A stretch of 8,707 nt of DNA, taken from positions 1-8,707 of the forward strand of contig CAIYPH010000409.1 in the NCBI GenBank assembly GCA_903928045.1, in the 5' to 3' direction. How positions within the stretch are numbered: the stretch's first letter is position 1; each line of letters opens with the position of its first letter. The notes beneath the pieces were generated by a model, which saw nothing but the letters and a program-made list of their open reading frames with translations, had not been told where the DNA came from and did not search any database. The position numbers and the translations under genes are program-made. This document shows positions 6,649-8,707 of this stretch, in pieces. This DNA comes from an uncultured Rhodospirillales bacterium (GTDB taxonomy: Bacteria; Pseudomonadota; Alphaproteobacteria; Acetobacterales; Acetobacteraceae).

Positions 6649-8468
6649 ATGTCGTCCACGTCGTAGCCGAGCCGCTCGATGATCGGCCGCAGGATCGGGA
6701 TCACCGGTTCGAGGTGGCGGAGGTAGTGGCGGTAGCGGAATTTCGAGCGGTCATAGAGCCGCTCCGTCACCTGGGCGTAGCTGGCGGTGCGGGCGTAGCG
6801 GGTGTTTTCGTGGAAGCTGAGGCAGCGCGGGTCGAATTCGAGGCCGACGAAATCGAGCATGGCGCGCACGCTGCCCTCCTGGTCCGCCACCATGTCCTCG
6901 TAGCGCAGCGGCAGATAGCGCAGCGCCATCTGGCTGCGGTAGTGCTGCACCAGGTCCATCACCCGCACGTAGTGGCTCGCCGCGGTCTCCAGCGCGGTGG
7001 CGCAATAGAGCCCGTGAGTGAAGTGGTTGGAGATGGCGGAGACCATGATGTCGAGGGGGTGGCGGATCACGTGGATCAGCGGCGCCTCGGGGAACAGCAT
7101 GGCGGTGAGGCCGAGATGGGTCTCGTTGAGGGGCATTTTGTCGGTGAAGAAATCCGCCCCCTCGCGCAGCACGCCCATCTGGCGGACTTTCTGGAGGTAG
7201 TAGTCGCGCAGATCGTCGAGTCCTTCGCGCCGATCGCCCATCCATAGCTCGGCCAGCGCCTCGGGGTAGGCCATGGGGCTCGCCAGCATGCGCGGCATGA
7301 TGCCGGTGATGTCGTGGATCAGCGGCAGTTCATCGCCGGCGGCAACGCTTGGGTGGGCGGTCAGCGTCTGCTCCACCAGCGTGGTGCCGGAGCGCGGGAA
7401 GCCGAGGATGAACACCGGTTGTGGCACGTCCCGCCGGGTGGTGGCGCGGGGCAGGATGCGCAGGCGCTCGGCGGTGAAGAAGCCGCGCAGGCGGGCGACC
7501 ATCTGATTGGCCTGCTCGTCGAGATAGGCGTTGCCGCTCAGCTCGCGGGCGAGCGCCTTGCCTTCGAGGAAAGCGGCGAAGGCCTCGTCGTGGCGGCCCA
7601 TCTGGTCGAGCAGGCGGCCCTTTTCCAGCATCTCGTTGGGCCCGAGCCGGCCTCCCTCGACGCGGGCGGCGAGACCGTCGAGCAGCGCGATCGCCTCGTC
7701 GTAGCGGCGCATGCGGCCGAGCACGATGGCGCGGGTGAGGGCGATGTTGGGATCGTCAGGAGTGACTTTTTCCAGGCGCGCGAGGATGTCCATCGCGGCC
7801 TCGAATTTGCGGTCGGCCTCCTCCATGCGGGCCCAGCCCAGCAGCGTCTGGCGGATTTCCGGCGCGGCGGCGACGCTCTCCTCGTAGAGCGCGCGGCTTT
7901 CCTCCATGCGGCCCTGGTTCTTCAGGCACCAGGCGAGGTTGGCGAGCAGGATCGGGTCTCGGTTACCCGCCAGTTCGAGCACGCGGCGATAGTGGTATTC
8001 GGCGACAGCGGGGCGCTGCGCCTCGGTCATGATCATGCCCATCAGGTTGTGCGACTGCGGGTTTTCGGGGGCGATGCGCACGGCGTTGCGGGCGTGGATT
8101 TCGCCTTCGGCCAGGTCGCCCTTGTTGAGCAGCGCCAGGGTCAGCTCATTGGTGGCCCAGAAATTATTGGGGTCGAATTGCACGATGCGGCGGATCAGCG
8201 CCTCGGCGGCGCGGTGATTGCCGGCGGATTTGCGGATTTCGTACAGCACGGTGAGCGCGCCCGGCCGATCGGGCGCGAGTTGCAGCACATCGAGGCACAG
8301 GCTCTCCGCGGTGGCGATGTCACCGGCGCGATGGGCCTGGATGGCGCGCTCCACCAGCGGCACCAGATGGCGCGTCGAATCGGCCGGCGGCACCGTCGCC
8401 GGGTCGAGCGCGCAGCAGCGCACGGCGCGCAGGCCGCTGCCGCATTCGCAGAGGGTCGAGGTGCTCAT
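6645..8468 (-). CDS. TPR-sulfotransferase with N-terminal SEC-C-like motif
   Basis: This 607-aa protein begins MSTSTLCECGSGLRAVRCC; residues 7-19 form CxCG-SG-x5-CC, matching the pattern of the metal-binding SEC-C motif. Residues 30-330 contain a series of TPR units, for example AEGEIHARNAVRIAPENPQS at 120-139. Residues 351-600 form a sulfotransferase domain with the 5'-phosphosulfate loop FPRSGTTLVEQ at 357-367, DKMPLNETHLG at 443-453 and the 3'-phosphate motif HVIRHPLDIMVSAISNHF at 466-483. The PAPS loop resembles those of TPR-sulfotransferases and tyrosylprotein sulfotransferases. I chose the ATG at 8468 because it puts the cysteine motif at the N-terminus and has AAGG 9 nt upstream; the frame is open to 8603, but only by reading through an intergenic repeat. 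The predicted reaction is sulfate transfer from PAPS to a protein or glycan. It is coupled to the TPR-glycosyltransferase. The acceptor is unknown. Confidence 0.88.
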   Translation of the reverse strand: MSTSTLCECGSGLRAVRCCALDPATVPPADSTRHLVPLVERAIQAHRAGDIATAESLCLDVLQLAPDRPGALTVLYEIRKSAGNHRAAEALIRRIVQFDPNNFWATNELTLALLNKGDLAEGEIHARNAVRIAPENPQSHNLMGMIMTEAQRPAVAEYHYRRVLELAGNRDPILLANLAWCLKNQGRMEESRALYEESVAAAPEIRQTLLGWARMEEADRKFEAAMDILARLEKVTPDDPNIALTRAIVLGRMRRYDEAIALLDGLAARVEGGRLGPNEMLEKGRLLDQMGRHDEAFAAFLEGKALARELSGNAYLDEQANQMVARLRGFFTAERLRILPRATTRRDVPQPVFILGFPRSGTTLVEQTLTAHPSVAAGDELPLIHDITGIMPRMLASPMAYPEALAELWMGDRREGLDDLRDYYLQKVRQMGVLREGADFFTDKMPLNETHLGLTAMLFPEAPLIHVIRHPLDIMVSAISNHFTHGLYCATALETAASHYVRVMDLVQHYRSQMALRYLPLRYEDMVADQEGSVRAMLDFVGLEFDPRCLSFHENTRYARTASYAQVTERLYDRSKFRYRHYLRHLEPVIPILRPIIERLGYDVDDI

Positions 8469-8500
8469 GCGGGGCGGCCTTGCGGCGCGGAGTCGGGGGT

Positions 8501-8549
8501 GAGGAAGCGTGTTCTTTTTGTGAACAAAAAGAACCAAAAAAACTTTTCC
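8501..8549 (-). repeat. AT-rich hairpin repeat, unit 4 (left half of composite C)
   Basis: In plus-strand order: GAGGAAGCG, hairpin GTTCTTTTTGT (8511-8521), loop GA, ACAAAAAGAAC (8524-8534), then CAAAAAAACTTTTCC. The stem is a perfect 11 bp and identical in sequence to unit 1. The unit lies 32 nt upstream of the TPR-sulfotransferase start. Confidence 0.87.
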
Positions 8550-8604
8550 TGACTTCGTTGCCGTTGGCGTACCTCCCGGGATGGTGGGAGCGGTACATGC
8601 CATT

Positions 8605-8660
8605 GGAATAAAAGTTTTTTGCTTCTTTTTTCCAAAAAAGAAGCGCTTTCCTTCCCTTCC
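8605..8660 (+). repeat. AT-rich hairpin repeat, unit 5 (right half of composite C)
   Basis: The unit begins GGAATAAAAGTTTTTT, then the hairpin GCTTCTTTTTT (8621-8631), loop CC, AAAAAAGAAGC (8634-8644), then the pyrimidine tract GCTTTCCTTCCCTTCC. The stem is a perfect 11 bp. It has the same GCTTC-type stem as unit 3, which also forms the right half of its pair. Confidence 0.87.
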
Positions 8661-8707
8661 TGCTGCTCCGGGCCACGTGGCTCAAAATCAAGCGCTCTTG
8701 GGGTCAT
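8661..8707. other. Window edge, no assigned gene
   Basis: These 47 bases have normal high GC and no recognisable signal. On the minus strand one frame would give a C-terminus DPKSA with a stop at 8688-8690, another has a stop at 8704-8706, and the third stays open through composite C. An upstream minus-strand gene could end here, but the segment is too short to decide. Confidence 0.3.

Larger units (their letters stand above)
8501..8660. terminator. Composite C: probable bidirectional terminator upstream of the TPR operon
   Basis: Units 4 and 5 are head-to-head like composite B. AAAAAAACTTTT of unit 4 pairs with AAAAGTTTTTT of unit 5. The spacer adds its own imperfect stem (GGCGTAC and CTCCC at 8566-8577 against GGGAG and GGTACATGCC at 8586-8601). 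T-rich tracts follow the long stem on both strands. It separates the TPR operon from whatever lies beyond the window. The role is inferred from structure. Confidence 0.5.

Noticed and set aside
7314..8552. Plus-strand open frame (412 codons) opposite the TPR-sulfotransferase
   Set aside because: It is antisense to a gene with clear PAPS motifs and ends inside the repeat; no domain is recognisable.
8469..8603. Longer N-terminus for the TPR-sulfotransferase starting at 8603
   Set aside because: The added 45 residues are translated from hairpin unit 4 and the composite spacer. The ATG at 8468 has an AAGG upstream and places the SEC-C-like motif at the N-terminus.
92..8660. CRISPR array or transposable element with terminal repeats and a transposase
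   Set aside because: The repeat units are few, kilobases apart and palindromic, with no spacer regularity and no transposase gene. A non-autonomous mobile origin remains possible, but no target-site duplication is evident.
8465..8707. Minus-strand open frame through composite C whose TGA overlaps the TPR-sulfotransferase ATG (ATGA)
   Set aside because: It resembles translational coupling, but most of the frame is repeat sequence encoding Lys/Phe-rich peptide and it has no gene-like features. The overlap is probably chance.

Overview
The window is about 70% GC, and every gene I can support lies on the minus strand, so transcription runs from base 8707 towards base 1. The base composition and the protein style suggest an alphaproteobacterium, perhaps in the Acetobacteraceae or Rhodospirillales. 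That placement is inference; no rRNA or other marker gene is present.

Layout in the direction of transcription. (1) 8469-8707 is intergenic and holds a head-to-head pair of AT-rich hairpin repeats (composite C). (2) 8468-6645 encodes a 607-aa protein with an N-terminal SEC-C-like cysteine motif, TPR repeats and a PAPS-type sulfotransferase domain. Its stop overlaps the start of the next gene as ATGA. (3) 6648-5233 encodes a 471-aa TPR protein with a GT9/GT41-like glycosyltransferase domain. (4) 5070-5232 is intergenic and holds composite B. (5) 5069-154 is a complete heterotetrameric sarcosine oxidase operon, soxB-soxD-soxA-soxG, packed with an 11-nt gap, a 4-nt overlap and an 8-nt overlap. 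(6) 1-153 holds the inner part of composite A, with a second, unrelated hairpin inside it.

The sox genes form one enzyme. SoxB carries the sarcosine-oxidising FAD site and the covalent FMN. SoxA carries the NAD-binding domain and the folate-binding GcvT-like domain. SoxD is the zinc subunit and SoxG the small subunit. Together they convert sarcosine, O2 and tetrahydrofolate to glycine, H2O2 and 5,10-methylene-tetrahydrofolate. The usual companions glyA, purU and folD are not in the window. The TPR-sulfotransferase and TPR-glycosyltransferase look like a translationally coupled pair that modifies a glycan or protein; the substrate cannot be read from sequence.

The most interesting signal is non-coding. 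All three gaps between transcription units carry the same AT-rich hairpin repeat, and no junction inside an operon does. Two gaps hold a full inverted pair; the third is cut by the window edge but looks the same. The 10-11 bp hairpin stems are perfect in all five copies although their sequences differ by paired changes. The two units of a pair can also fold with each other into one long stem followed by a T-rich tract, on either strand. One copy supplies the stop codon and last residues of the glycosyltransferase. I see no tRNA, rRNA, CRISPR array, transposase or phage gene.
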